This document shows positions 6,750-16,005 of a stretch of 64,000 nucleotides of DNA, piece after piece. The position numbers and the translations under genes were made by a program. The first letter of the stretch is position 1, and the number at the start of each line of letters is the position of its first letter. The stretch spans positions 1,426,001 through 1,490,000 of the forward strand of contig NZ_OW824151.1 in the NCBI RefSeq assembly GCF_942548115.1, given 5' to 3'. The notes beneath the pieces are model-generated. The model made no database searches. It saw only the letters and a list, made by a program, of their open reading frames with translations, and was not told the DNA's origin. The DNA is from Aeromicrobium sp. Leaf245. Its GTDB lineage: Bacteria > Actinomycetota > Actinomycetes > Propionibacteriales > Nocardioidaceae.

Positions 6750-9266
6750 TCAGCGGGGGGCGCGGGCGCGCAGGGCGCGGGCGAGGTCGTCGCGACCCTC
6801 GCTCACGTAGCGCTTGGCCGCGGCCGAGGCCTCGGTGGAGCCGAGCCACGCGTCGACCGCGTCGAGGGTGGACGGCGCGGGGTTGGCGAGCGGGAACAGG
6901 TAGACCAGCGCCACCTGCCCGATCCAGACGCCCTTGTCCTCGATGACCGACTCGGCCATCTCGAGGTAGCGCTGCACGTAGGGCTCCAGCACGTCGCCCT
7001 GCCCCGAGACCTGGAACGCCGACGCCGTCTGGCGACGGGTCTCGTTGGGGGTCGACTCGTCGACCACCGCGGCCTGCCAGGCCGCCTCCTTGGCCTCGGC
7101 CGTGGGACGGATGGCGCGCGCGGCGGCGGCGCGCTCACGGCCGGAGATGGTGTTGTCGCGCTCCAGCTCGGCAGCGATGTCGGCCTCGTCGGCAGCGCCC
7201 AGACGGGCGAGGGCGGTCACGAACGTCCAGCGCAGGTCGGTGTCGACGTCGAGCCCCGGCAGTCCCTCGTCCAGCAGGGCACGCACCTGCTCGGCCGACG
7301 TGGTCGCGGCGGCGTAGCCGCGCACGAACGCCAGCTGGTGGTCGCTGCCCGGCTCCGCCGCCTCGAGGAGGGCACGCACGCCGGCCTCCCAGCGCTCGGC
7401 GAGCGGCGGTCGGTCCTCGTCGGAGGTGTACAGGTTGACCGCGGACTGGCCCTGGCGCAGCAGCGAGGCGACGGCCGTGAGGTCGGTCTCGGAGCCGACG
7501 CCGGCCAGCACGAGCGACACGAAGTCGGCCGAGGGCAGCTCTGCGTCGCGCGTCATGTCCCACGCCGAGCCCCAGCAGAGGGCCCGTGGCAGCGATTCGG
7601 TGAAGGCCATGTCGTGCTCGACCAGCTGGGCGAACGACTGCTCGTCGAGGCGGATCTTGGCGTAGGTGAGGTCGTCGTCGTTGAGGAGCACCAGGGCGGG
7701 CCGACGCAGGCCGACGAGCTCGGGGACCTCGGTGAGCTCGCCCCGCACGTCGGTCTCGATGCGCTCGGTGCGCACGAACCGGCCGTCGACGACGTCGTAG
7801 AGGCCGATGGCGATGCGGTGGCGACGCAGCGTGGGGTACTCCTCGATCGCGGTCTGCTCGACGGCGAAGGAGGTGAACGTGCCGTCGTCGCCGGTCTCGA
7901 AGCGTGCGCGCAGCGTGTTGACGCCCGACGTCTGCAGCCACTCCGCCGCCCACGAGTCGAGCTCGCGGCCCGAGGCCTCCTGCAGCTCGACGAGGAGGTC
8001 CTGCAGCGTGGTGTTGCCGTAGGCGTGCTTGGTGAAGTACGAGCGCAGGCCGGCGAAGAAGTCGTCGACCCCCACCCAGGCCACGAGCTGCTTGAGGCTC
8101 GAGGCGCCCTTCGCGTAGGTGATGCCGTCGAAGTTGGCCTCGACCGCGTGCAGGTCGTAGTTGTCGGCGGCGATGGGGTGCGTCGACGGCAGCTGGTCCT
8201 GGCGGTAGGCCCAGTTCTTGCGGTTGTTGGTGAAGCCGGTCCACGCGTCGGTGAAGCGGGTGGCCTCGACCGACGAGTGGTGCGCGGCGAACTCGGCGAA
8301 CGACTCGTTCAGCCAGAGGTCGTCCCACCACTTCATGGTCACGAGGTCGCCGAACCACATGTGCGCCATCTCGTGCAGGATCGTGTTGGCCCGCTGCTCG
8401 TAGGCGGCGACGGTCTGCCGGCTGCGGAAGATCATCTCGTCGCGGAAGGTCACGCATCCCGCGTTCTCCATCGCGCCCATGTTGTACTCCGGCACGAAGA
8501 GCTGGTCGTACTTGCCGAAGGGGTACGCCATCTGGAACGCGTCCTCGAAGAACGCGAAGCCCTGCTTGGTGACGAGCAGGATGTCGTCGGCGTCGAGGTG
8601 CTCGACGAGGGACTGGCGGCACCAGACGCCCAGCGGGATCTCGCCGTACTCGCCGACGTAGACGTCCTCGACGCCGTGGTACTCGCCGGCCACGAGGGCG
8701 GTGATGTAGGTCGACATGGTCTTGGTGGTCTCGAACACCCGGGTGCTGGCGCCCTCGGAGACCTCGATGGTCTCGGCGACGGGGGAGTTGGACACGACCG
8801 CCCAGTGCGACGGGGCCGTGACGCGGAAGTCGAAGGTGGCCTTGAGGTCGGGCTGCTCGAAGGTCGCGAAGACCCGGCGCGCGTCCGGGACCTCGAACTG
8901 GGTGTACAGGTACACGCGGTCGTCGACGGGGTCGACGAAGCGGTGCAGGCCCTCGCCGGAGTGGGAGTAGGCGCACGTCGCCTCGACGACCAGCTCGTTC
9001 TCGGCCTTCAGGTCGGGCAGCGGGATGCGGCTGTCCGCGTAGGTGGCCGGATCGAGCGAGGTGCCGTTGAGCGTGATGGCGCCGATCTCGGCGCCGACCA
9101 GGTCGACGAAGGTCGACGAGCCCGGGACCGCGCCGAACCGCAGGGTCGTGGTGGAGCCGAAGCGCTCCTCGCCCGTGGTGAGGTCGAGCTCGACGACGTA
9201 GTGGTCGGTGGAGACGAGGCCTGCGCGCTCGGTCGCTTCTTCACGGGTCAGGTTGGTTCCGGGCAT
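6750..9266 (-). CDS. pepN: Aminopeptidase N, M1 family
   Basis: A zinc metallopeptidase of 838 residues that removes N-terminal amino acids in the cytoplasm. The GAMEN exopeptidase motif appears as MGAMENAGC and the zinc site as HEMAHMWFGDLVTMKWW...NESFAEF (HExxH with the downstream Glu), near residues 260-320. A long helical ERAP1-like C-terminal half follows. MPGTNLTREEA is the normal actinobacterial start. TAGAGT lies seven bases upstream (9279-9274), supporting a leaderless transcript and ruling out the GTG ten codons earlier. The gene sits near globin, Rv2466c-like and rpiB genes, as in mycobacteria. Confidence 0.95.
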   Translation of the reverse strand: MPGTNLTREEATERAGLVSTDHYVVELDLTTGEERFGSTTTLRFGAVPGSSTFVDLVGAEIGAITLNGTSLDPATYADSRIPLPDLKAENELVVEATCAYSHSGEGLHRFVDPVDDRVYLYTQFEVPDARRVFATFEQPDLKATFDFRVTAPSHWAVVSNSPVAETIEVSEGASTRVFETTKTMSTYITALVAGEYHGVEDVYVGEYGEIPLGVWCRQSLVEHLDADDILLVTKQGFAFFEDAFQMAYPFGKYDQLFVPEYNMGAMENAGCVTFRDEMIFRSRQTVAAYEQRANTILHEMAHMWFGDLVTMKWWDDLWLNESFAEFAAHHSSVEATRFTDAWTGFTNNRKNWAYRQDQLPSTHPIAADNYDLHAVEANFDGITYAKGASSLKQLVAWVGVDDFFAGLRSYFTKHAYGNTTLQDLLVELQEASGRELDSWAAEWLQTSGVNTLRARFETGDDGTFTSFAVEQTAIEEYPTLRRHRIAIGLYDVVDGRFVRTERIETDVRGELTEVPELVGLRRPALVLLNDDDLTYAKIRLDEQSFAQLVEHDMAFTESLPRALCWGSAWDMTRDAELPSADFVSLVLAGVGSETDLTAVASLLRQGQSAVNLYTSDEDRPPLAERWEAGVRALLEAAEPGSDHQLAFVRGYAAATTSAEQVRALLDEGLPGLDVDTDLRWTFVTALARLGAADEADIAAELERDNTISGRERAAAARAIRPTAEAKEAAWQAAVVDESTPNETRRQTASAFQVSGQGDVLEPYVQRYLEMAESVIEDKGVWIGQVALVYLFPLANPAPSTLDAVDAWLGSTEASAAAKRYVSEGRDDLARALRARAPR

Positions 9267-9329
9267 GCCGCCCACTCTATGCACCGCGGAGGACACCGTG
9301 GTGCGCGGTCGGCGGCCGGCCGTCCGGGA

Positions 9330-10004
9330 TCAGGCGAGGGTGGCGTCGGCGTACGTGAGTCCACCGGCCTGGTCCAGCCGCAGGTCCACGAAGCCGGCCT
9401 CCACGAGCCACCGTCGGACGTCGCCGCGCCGGACCCCGGGGCCGAGCACCCCGACCGCGCGACCGGCGAGGTGGACCGGGACGAACCGCAGGCCGGCGTC
9501 GGAGCAGAACACGCTCACGACGATGCGTCCGCCGGGCTTGAGCACCCGGGCCAGCTCGTGCACGGCGGCCTCCGGGTCGGGGAAGCAGTGCAGGCTCGTG
9601 AAGGCGAGCACGAGGTCGTAGGTGTCGTCGGCGTCGTCGAGGTCCTGCACGTCGGCCTCGCGGGTCCGCACGGCGAGCGGGCCCGCGTCGGGCAGGCCGA
9701 GTCGCTCGGCCTCGCGTCGCGTGCGGGCGAGCATGGCGGGGGAGATGTCGGCGGCGACGTACTGCAGCGCCGCGTCCGGTGGGACGTCGCGCAGGGCCAC
9801 GCCCCCGCCGCAAGGCACGTCGAGGACCGTCGACCCGGGCGGGAGAGCGGTCAGCTCGCGGCGGGCCCGCCGGTGCAGCTCGTCGACGCTCGAGCCGACG
9901 CCCACGCGCCACAGGAGCGCACCGAGCCGCGGGTCACCGCTGACCTTGTCGTACACGACCGCCCACGGGTGGTCGGACCGCCAGGCCCCGCTCACGTCGC
10001 GCAT
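9330..10004 (-). CDS. Class I SAM-dependent methyltransferase
   Basis: A 224-residue Rossmann-fold methyltransferase. Motif I is VLDVPCGGGVAL (about 60-71), an acidic residue follows in YVAADISPAMLAR, and motif IV region is TYDLVLAFTSLHCFPDP with post-motif LKPGGRIVVSVF. This is the UbiE/small-molecule methyltransferase group; the substrate cannot be inferred. TATCGT lies six bases upstream of the ATG (10016-10011) with no Shine-Dalgarno. It diverges from the YbdK-type ligase. Confidence 0.85.
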   Translation of the reverse strand: MRDVSGAWRSDHPWAVVYDKVSGDPRLGALLWRVGVGSSVDELHRRARRELTALPPGSTVLDVPCGGGVALRDVPPDAALQYVAADISPAMLARTRREAERLGLPDAGPLAVRTREADVQDLDDADDTYDLVLAFTSLHCFPDPEAAVHELARVLKPGGRIVVSVFCSDAGLRFVPVHLAGRAVGVLGPGVRRGDVRRWLVEAGFVDLRLDQAGGLTYADATLA

Positions 10005-10051
10005 GCTGGGACGATAAGGCCTCGGCCGTCGTCCTGGGGCAGGATGAGGGG

Positions 10052-11203
10052 GTGGATCTTCCCTTCGCGCGCTCCGAGCGCTCGTCCGTCGGGATCGAGT
10101 GGGAGCTCGCCCTCGTCGACGCCGACTCCGGCGACCTGCGCCAGGTCGCGCAGACGGTGCTCGACGCCGTCGCCCCAGCGGGAGGGGGTCAGCACCCGCT
10201 CATCCGTCAGGAGCTGCTCCTCAACACGGTCGAGGTGGTGTCCAGGCCGCGACGGACCGTGGCCGAGGCCGGTGCCGACCTGCAGGAGGCGATCGACGAG
10301 ATCCGCACCGTGACCGACCCCCTCCGGGTCGAGCTGATGTGCGCCGGCACCCACCCGTTCGCCCGCTGGGACAACCAGAAGGTCACCGACCAGGAGCGCT
10401 ACGCGACGCTCATCGACCGCACGCAGTGGTGGGGCCGCCAGATGCTGATCTACGGCGTGCACGTGCACGTGGGCATCGAGGACCGCGACAAGGTGCTGCC
10501 GATCAGCAACGCGATGCTCGCGTACTACGGACACCTGCAGGCACTCAGCGCGTCCTCGCCGTTCTGGGGCGGCAAGGCCACGGGATACGCCTCCAACCGG
10601 GCCCTCATGTTCCAGCAGCTCCCGACGGCGGGGCTGCCGTTCCACTTCCAGGAGTGGTCCGAGCTGGAGCACTACGCGCAGGACCTGACCACGACCGGCG
10701 TGATCGACGTCTTCGACGAGATCCGCTGGGACCTGCGTCCGTCCCCGAAGTTCGGGACGCTCGAGGTCCGCGTGTGCGACGGCATCCCCACGATGAGCGA
10801 GCTGATGAGCATCTCCGCGCTCACCCACTGCCTGGTCGAGCACTTCTCGAGCGAGCTCGACGCCGGTCACGACCTGCCCGACCTGCCGCCGTGGTTCGCC
10901 CAGGAGAACAAGTGGCGGTCCGCGCGGTACGGCATGGACTCCTGGCTCATCCTCGACCAGCACGCCCACGAGGACCTCGTCACGGCCGACCTCGCCCGGC
11001 TGCTCGTCACGCTCGAGCCCGTCGCCGAGCGGCTCGGCTGCACCGACGAGCTGGCCGGCATCGACGAGATCGTCCGACGCGGGCCGTCGTACGAGCGCCA
11101 GCGCAGGGTCGCCGCCGCGCACGAGGGTCGCCTCGACGCGGTCGTCGCGTCGCTCGTGGAGGAGATGCGCGCCGGTCAGCCCGTGCCGCTCCACGCCCCC
11201 TGA
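10052..11203 (+). CDS. Glutamate-cysteine ligase family 2 protein (YbdK-type carboxylate-amine ligase)
   Basis: A 383-residue ATP-grasp-like GCS2 ligase. The start SSVGIEWELALVD carries the family GxExE nucleotide/metal motif. LMCAGTHPFARW, YGVHVHVGIED and RPSPKFGTLEVRVCDG are the other conserved blocks. YbdK proteins have weak glutamate-cysteine ligase activity, and their physiological product is uncertain. The organism would be expected to use mycothiol, so a role in glutathione is doubtful. GTG is preceded by CAGGAT with six bases between and no Shine-Dalgarno. The 3' end overlaps the convergent chelatase gene by 28 bp. Confidence 0.88.
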   Translation: MDLPFARSERSSVGIEWELALVDADSGDLRQVAQTVLDAVAPAGGGQHPLIRQELLLNTVEVVSRPRRTVAEAGADLQEAIDEIRTVTDPLRVELMCAGTHPFARWDNQKVTDQERYATLIDRTQWWGRQMLIYGVHVHVGIEDRDKVLPISNAMLAYYGHLQALSASSPFWGGKATGYASNRALMFQQLPTAGLPFHFQEWSELEHYAQDLTTTGVIDVFDEIRWDLRPSPKFGTLEVRVCDGIPTMSELMSISALTHCLVEHFSSELDAGHDLPDLPPWFAQENKWRSARYGMDSWLILDQHAHEDLVTADLARLLVTLEPVAERLGCTDELAGIDEIVRRGPSYERQRRVAAAHEGRLDAVVASLVEEMRAGQPVPLHAP

Positions 11204-11883
11204 GCCGCGGCATCGGAGTACCGCTCCAGCACCAGGTCCACGAGGCGGGTGTCGACCGGACCGTCGTCGAGCAGCGGCCGGGTCACCACGTCGACGTCGG
11301 CGTGGGCGATGCGGTCGTGGAAGAAGCCCGGTGCCATGAGCAACGAGGAGACGACGACGCGTCGGTCGACCCCGCCGGCGCGTGCGTCGGCGACCACGTC
11401 GTCGAGCGGTCGTCCGGTGCCGCCGACGTAGCCGACCGGCACGATCTGGCCGATGGCGGCGCTGAGGTCGCGGGCCACCTCCTCGAAGCAGGCCCTGGCG
11501 TGGTCGTCGCTCGAGCCGGCCGACGCCATGACGACGACGTCGTCGTCGCACGTCCCGGCCTCGAGGAGTCGTCGGACGAGCACGGTGACGACACGGCTGT
11601 CCGGGGCCAAGGTGGGGGCCGCCGACGCGCCGGGAACGCTCGCCGCACGGGCGATGTCCACCCGAACGTGGAACCCCGGCGCGAGGAGCAGCGGCACGAC
11701 CACGGCCGGACCTCGAAGCCGCGCCATCACCGCGTCCGGGGACGGTTCCTGCACGTCGACGAAGGCGTCGAGGACCTCCACGTGCGGCAGCCGCTGCCGG
11801 ACCGCCTCGACGAGGGCGGCCACCGCCCTGCGGCCCTCGGGGCTCGACGTCCCGTGGGACGTGGCGACGAGCGCAGGTCTCAT
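11176..11883 (-). CDS. Sirohydrochlorin chelatase (CbiX/SirB family)
   Basis: A 235-residue two-domain chelatase. The N-terminal half begins LVATSHGTSSPEGRRAV with the metal-binding histidine and has VVPLLLAPGFHVRVDI. The second half repeats the fold with VVSSLLMAPGFFHDRI. These enzymes insert iron or cobalt into sirohydrochlorin. As last gene of the nir operon it should provide siroheme for NirB. The ATG overlaps the stop of the HemD fusion gene (ATGA). Ferrochelation rather than cobalt insertion is inferred from context. Confidence 0.87.
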   Translation of the reverse strand: MRPALVATSHGTSSPEGRRAVAALVEAVRQRLPHVEVLDAFVDVQEPSPDAVMARLRGPAVVVPLLLAPGFHVRVDIARAASVPGASAAPTLAPDSRVVTVLVRRLLEAGTCDDDVVVMASAGSSDDHARACFEEVARDLSAAIGQIVPVGYVGGTGRPLDDVVADARAGGVDRRVVVSSLLMAPGFFHDRIAHADVDVVTRPLLDDGPVDTRLVDLVLERYSDAAAQGAWSGTG

Positions 11884-13001
11884 GTCTCCTCCTCGACCGC
11901 GAGGCGGTAGCCGCGCTTGACGACGGTGCGGATGGTCGACCGGCCGACCGCGTCGCGAAGCCGGGCCACGGCCATCTCGGCGGTGTGGGGGTCGCGCGAG
12001 TCCCCGGGCAGCACGTCGAGCAGCTGCTCGCGCGTGCAGACGCTGCCGGGCTTCTCGGCCAGGAGCCGCAGCACGGCGAGCCCGCTCGGCGAGACGGGCA
12101 GGATCGTGTGGTCCAGGGTGGCGGTCGTGGCGTGCAGGCGGAGCTGTCCGTCCGGCACCTCGATCGCGGCGGCGTCCTCACCTAGGTGCACGATCAGCTC
12201 ACGGACGAGGGCGCCGAGGCGCGAGCGCTCCGGCACGAGCGGGCGGAAGCCGCGCGTCACCAGGGGGTCGGCCGTCACGGGTCCGACCGCGGCGAGCGTC
12301 AGCCGCCGCGCCGCGACCAGGTGCTGCAACGCGTCGAGACCGTCCTGCCGCTCGACCACCTCGAACCACGCCGAGGCGCCCGGCGCCGAGGTGAAGACGA
12401 CGGCGTCGAACCCGCCGCAGGTGGCGATGCGGACGGAGCGCTCGACGGCCTCGGGGTCGGGGGGTGGGCCCCACCGGTAGACGACGAGCGTGGTGGTGGT
12501 CGCGCCCGCGTCCTGCAACGCCGACTCGATGCCGTCGTCACCGGCCCCGTGGTGCTGCACCGCCACGTGGAGACCCGACACGCCCTCGGTGAGGAGCAGG
12601 GTGACGATCTCGGCGGACGTCTCGGACTCCGCGACCCAGTCCGGGGTGAGTCCCGCGGCCTGGAGGGCACCCCGGGCCTTCGGCCCCCGGGCCACGATGC
12701 GGGTCTGGCCCAGCGCCTCGACCAGGTCGTGCCCCACGCCCGAGGCTTCTGCGGTGTCCAGCCAGCCACGGAAGCCGATGCCGGTCGTGACGACCAGGAC
12801 GTCCGGCGGGTCCGCGAGCAGTCGGCGGGTCTCGGCGAGCAGACCGGCCTCGTCGATGTGTGACTCCACGCCGAGCGACGACGCCGTCGTGACCTCGGCC
12901 CCCCGTCGTTGCAGGGCGCCGGCGAGCTCCTCGGCCCGGCGCTGGGCGGTGACGAGCACCGCGGTGCCGGCGAGGACGGGTCGAAGGACGTTCACGGTCA
13001 C
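11880..13001 (-). CDS. Uroporphyrinogen-III synthase fused to a winged-helix DNA-binding domain
   Basis: A 373-residue fusion. Residues about 5-260 are a HemD fold (LAGTAVLVTAQRRAEELAGA, VLVVTTGIGFRGW, VVFTSAPGASAWFEVVER, LAAVGPVTADPLVTRGF). The C-terminal ~100 residues are an OmpR-type winged helix (SPSGLAVLRLLAEKPGSVCTREQLLDVL...AEMAVARLRDAVG...VVKRGYRL). The same fusion exists next to nitrite reductase genes in mycobacteria and streptomycetes. It may make uroporphyrinogen III for siroheme, regulate the operon, or both. The GTG start overlaps the nirD stop (GTGA); an apparent extension to 13088 lies inside nirD and is rejected. Confidence 0.88.
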   Translation of the reverse strand: MTVNVLRPVLAGTAVLVTAQRRAEELAGALQRRGAEVTTASSLGVESHIDEAGLLAETRRLLADPPDVLVVTTGIGFRGWLDTAEASGVGHDLVEALGQTRIVARGPKARGALQAAGLTPDWVAESETSAEIVTLLLTEGVSGLHVAVQHHGAGDDGIESALQDAGATTTTLVVYRWGPPPDPEAVERSVRIATCGGFDAVVFTSAPGASAWFEVVERQDGLDALQHLVAARRLTLAAVGPVTADPLVTRGFRPLVPERSRLGALVRELIVHLGEDAAAIEVPDGQLRLHATTATLDHTILPVSPSGLAVLRLLAEKPGSVCTREQLLDVLPGDSRDPHTAEMAVARLRDAVGRSTIRTVVKRGYRLAVEEET

Positions 13002-13363
13002 CCAGTCTGGTCGATCAGCACGTGCACGACGCCCTCCACGACCGAGACGGGCCAGGTGGCGATGGACACGTCGGGGTCGTCGAGGCACCGGCCGGTGCGC
13101 AGGTCGAAGGTCTGCTTGTGCAGGGGCGAGGCGACGGTGGCGGCCTCACCCCGCGACCCGACGAGCCCACGGGCCATCACGTTCGCGCCGGTGAACGGGT
13201 CGCGGTGGGAGACCGCCAGCACCTCACCGGTGTCGGCGAGCAGGAAGAGCGCGACCTGGTGGCCGTCGACCAGCGCGGCGGCCCCGCGGTCGGGGTGCAG
13301 GTCGTCGACGCGGCACACGGCGTGGGCCGTCGTGGTCTGCGTCGGGACGAGGGACGTGGTCAC
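12998..13363 (-). CDS. nirD: Nitrite reductase (NADH) small subunit
   Basis: A 121-residue Rieske-like NirD protein, partner of NirB. The fold is visible as VCRVDDLHPDRGAAALVDG, VALFLLADTGEVLAVSHRDPFTGANVMARGLVG and ASPLHKQTFDLRTGRCLDDP. NirD proteins have a Rieske fold and lack the full cluster ligands, and none of the paired CxH motifs is seen here either. Start GTG and stop overlap both neighbours by GTGA, so nirB, nirD and hemD are coupled. Confidence 0.93.
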   Translation of the reverse strand: MTTSLVPTQTTTAHAVCRVDDLHPDRGAAALVDGHQVALFLLADTGEVLAVSHRDPFTGANVMARGLVGSRGEAATVASPLHKQTFDLRTGRCLDDPDVSIATWPVSVVEGVVHVLIDQTG

Positions 13364-15933
13364 AGAGGGCCTCCTGCGGTGCGGACGGGCAAGGTGTCGC
13401 CGGCGATGACGACGCCGCGCTCGGCCGGCGACGCCGGTCGCTTCTGGCCGCGCTCGGGCACGTAGGCCAGGTCGGGGTCGGCGACGTCGGGGGCGTTGAC
13501 GAACGAGGCGAACTTGCGGAGCTTCTCCGGGTCCTCGAGCGTGGCCGCCCACTCGTCGCGGTAGCCCCCGACGTGGGCGTCCATGGCCGCGTCGAGGTCG
13601 GCGGCGATGCCGAGGGCGTCGTCCATCACGACGGCACGCACGGCGTCGAGGCCGCCCTCGACCGACTCGACCCAGGGTGCGGTGCGCTGGAGCCGGTCGG
13701 CCGTGCGCACGTAGTACATGAGGAACCGGTCGATGGCACGGACCAGCTGCTCGGTCGTGAGGTCCTCGGCGAAGAGCCGGGCGTGCCGGGGCGTGAACCC
13801 GCCGTTGCCGCCGACGTACATGTTCCAGCCCTGGTCGGTGGCGATCACGCCGACGTCCTTGCCGCGCGCCTCGGCGCACTCGCGCGCGCAGCCGGACACG
13901 CCGAGCTTGATCTTGTGGGGTGAGCGGAGCCCGCGGTACCGCAGCTCGAGGGCGATCGCGAGGCCGACGGAGTCCTGCACGCCGAAGCGGCACCACGTGG
14001 ACCCGACGCAGGACTTCACGGTGCGCAGCGACTTGCCGTAGGCGTGCCCGGACTCGAACCCGGCGTCGACCAGACGCGACCAGATGGCGGGCAGCTGCTC
14101 GATCCGCGCCCCGAACAGGTCGATCCGCTGGCCGCCGGTGATCTTGGTGTACAGGCCGAAGTCCTTCGCGACCTCGCCGATGACGATCAGTCCCTCGGGG
14201 GTCACCTCGCCGCCGGGGATGCGCGGGACCACCGAGTAGGTGCCGTCCTTCTGCATGTTGGCCATCACGTGGTCGTTCGTGTCCTGCAGCGCCGCACCCT
14301 CGCCGTCGAGGACGTGCTCCTGGTAGAGCGAGGCCAGGATCGAGGCCGCGACCGGCCGGCACACGTCGCAGCCGCGACCACGGCCGTGGCGGGCCACCAG
14401 CTCGCTGAAGGTACGGATCCCGCTGACGCGCACGACGTCGAACAGCTGCGCACGGCTGAGGGAGAAGTGCTCGCAGAGGTCGTCGCTGACCTCCATCCCG
14501 GCCTCGGCCAGCTGGGCCTGGAACAGCTGCTTGACCATCGGCACGCACGAGCCGCAGCTGGTGCCGGCCTTGGTGCAGGCCTTCACCCCGGCCAGGTCGG
14601 TGCACCCCTGCTCGGTGACGGCGCAGCGCACGGCACCGGCCGTCACGTTGTTGCACGAGCACACGGTCGCCTCGTCGGGCAGCGCGCCGCCCGTGGGTCG
14701 CTCGGCGGACTCGGGCAGCAGCCAGCCCGTGGGGTCGGTGCCGAGGGCGTGCCCCACGAGTGGCCGCAGGCTGCCGTAGGCCGAGGCGTCGCCCACCAGG
14801 ACCCCGCCGAGCAGCGTGGACGCGTCGTCACTCAGCACGAGCTTCTTGTAGAGGCCCTGGACGGGGTCGGCGTAGACGACCTCCAGGCTGCCGGGGGTCG
14901 TGCCGAACGCGTCGCCGAAGCTGGCCACGTCGACCCCGAGCAGCTTGAGCTTGGTGGAGAGGTCGGCGTCGGTGAAGGCGGCCTCGCCGCCGAGCAGCCG
15001 GTCGGCGACCACCTCGGCCATGGTGTAGCCGGGCCCGACGAGGCCCCACACGCGGTCGGCGACGCAGGCGACCTCGCCGATCGCGAACACGGCGGGATCG
15101 CTGGTGCGGCAGCCGGCGTCGGCGAGCACACCACCGCGTGGGTGCACGTCGAGGCCGGCCCCCCGGGCGAGCTCGTCACGGGGCCGCACGCCGGTGGCGA
15201 ACACCACGACGTCGACGTCGAGCCGGTCGCCCGACGCGAACTCCATGCCGCGGACACGACCCTCGTCGTCGGCCTCCACGCGGGAGGTCGCGGTCGAGGT
15301 GCGCACGTGGACGCCGAGACCCTCGATCAGCCGGCGCAGCGCCTCGCCGCCACCGGGGTCGACCTGCACCGGCATGAGGCGGTCCGCGAACTCCACGACC
15401 GTGGTCTCGGCGCCGAGCGACGTGAGGGCGCCCGCGGCCTCGAGCCCCAGCAGGCCACCACCGACCACGGCGCCTCGCACCGGTCGCCCGAGCGCGGACG
15501 ACCGCTCGTCGATCCACGTCCGCAGGGAGTCGAGGTCCTCGATCGTGCGGTAGACGAAGCAGCCGGCCAGGTCGGCTCCCTCGACCGGGGGGACCGCGGC
15601 GTACGACCCGGTCGCCAGCACCAGGGCGTCGTAGCGACGCCGTTCGCCACCGGCCACGACGGTCCGGGTCGCGGTGTCGACGGACTGCACCGGGGCGCCG
15701 GTGTGCAGGGTGACGCCCGGAGTGCTCCAGAGGGCCTGGTCCCCGAGCAGCAGGTCCTCGGGTCGCTCGAGGTCGAAGTAGCTGGTGAGCGCGACCCGGT
15801 CGTAAGGTGCGTGCGGCTCGTCGCCGAACACCGCCACGTCCCACGTCTCGGTGGCACCTCGTTCCACGAGGGCTTCCACGAGGCGGCGGGCCACCATGCC
15901 TGCTCCGGCCACGACCACGGTGCTGCGTTCCAT
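13360..15933 (-). CDS. nirB: Nitrite reductase (NADH) large subunit
   Basis: An 857-residue assimilatory nitrite reductase reducing nitrite to ammonium. The FAD/NAD module comes first (VVVAGAGMVARRL, VVGGGLLGLEAAGALTSLG). The BFD-like [2Fe-2S] region has VCSCNNVTAGAV and CTKAGTSCGSCVPMV. The siroheme/[4Fe-4S] domain has SCVGSTWCRFG and GVSGCARECAEA supplying four cysteines. The length is normal. TAGCGT seven bases before the ATG (15946-15941) marks a leaderless start, separate from the upstream flavoprotein by 46 bp. A GlnR-like box overlaps the end of that upstream gene. Confidence 0.96.
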   Translation of the reverse strand: MERSTVVVAGAGMVARRLVEALVERGATETWDVAVFGDEPHAPYDRVALTSYFDLERPEDLLLGDQALWSTPGVTLHTGAPVQSVDTATRTVVAGGERRRYDALVLATGSYAAVPPVEGADLAGCFVYRTIEDLDSLRTWIDERSSALGRPVRGAVVGGGLLGLEAAGALTSLGAETTVVEFADRLMPVQVDPGGGEALRRLIEGLGVHVRTSTATSRVEADDEGRVRGMEFASGDRLDVDVVVFATGVRPRDELARGAGLDVHPRGGVLADAGCRTSDPAVFAIGEVACVADRVWGLVGPGYTMAEVVADRLLGGEAAFTDADLSTKLKLLGVDVASFGDAFGTTPGSLEVVYADPVQGLYKKLVLSDDASTLLGGVLVGDASAYGSLRPLVGHALGTDPTGWLLPESAERPTGGALPDEATVCSCNNVTAGAVRCAVTEQGCTDLAGVKACTKAGTSCGSCVPMVKQLFQAQLAEAGMEVSDDLCEHFSLSRAQLFDVVRVSGIRTFSELVARHGRGRGCDVCRPVAASILASLYQEHVLDGEGAALQDTNDHVMANMQKDGTYSVVPRIPGGEVTPEGLIVIGEVAKDFGLYTKITGGQRIDLFGARIEQLPAIWSRLVDAGFESGHAYGKSLRTVKSCVGSTWCRFGVQDSVGLAIALELRYRGLRSPHKIKLGVSGCARECAEARGKDVGVIATDQGWNMYVGGNGGFTPRHARLFAEDLTTEQLVRAIDRFLMYYVRTADRLQRTAPWVESVEGGLDAVRAVVMDDALGIAADLDAAMDAHVGGYRDEWAATLEDPEKLRKFASFVNAPDVADPDLAYVPERGQKRPASPAERGVVIAGDTLPVRTAGGPL

Positions 15934-15940
15934 GTCGTCG

Positions 15941-15946
15941 ACGCTA
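15941..15946 (-). promoter_or_regulatory. Leaderless -10 hexamer of nirB
   Basis: Minus-strand TAGCGT with seven bases to the nirB ATG and no Shine-Dalgarno. It gives nirBD-hemD-cbiX a promoter of their own within the nitrate cluster. Confidence 0.5.
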
Positions 15947-15978
15947 CGAAGCCCGTGTGTCGAGGTCCGACGTCCACG

Positions 15979-16005
15979 GTTACCGGGCTGCAACACCTGT
16001 CTCAC
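15979..16005 (-). promoter_or_regulatory. GlnR-like box upstream of nirB
   Basis: On the minus strand GTGAG-N6-GTTGC-N6-GTAAC, with the 11-bp periodicity of actinobacterial GlnR boxes (consensus GTnAC-N6-GAAAC repeated). Only GTAAC is a perfect element. The site lies 33-59 bp upstream of the nirB -10. GlnR control of nirB is known in streptomycetes and mycobacteria; binding here is inference. Confidence 0.4.

Noticed and set aside
6621-10313. 1230-codon plus-strand open frame across the repeats and opposite pepN
   Set aside because: It is antisense to a clear M1 aminopeptidase and a methyltransferase and has no recognisable domain.
11176-11203. Frameshift suspicion from overlapping convergent gene ends
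   Set aside because: Both C-termini are plausible for their families, and a 28-bp convergent overlap needs no sequencing error.
13002-13088. N-terminal extension of the HemD fusion
   Set aside because: It lies inside nirD; GTG at 13001 overlaps the nirD stop as at the other junctions of this operon.
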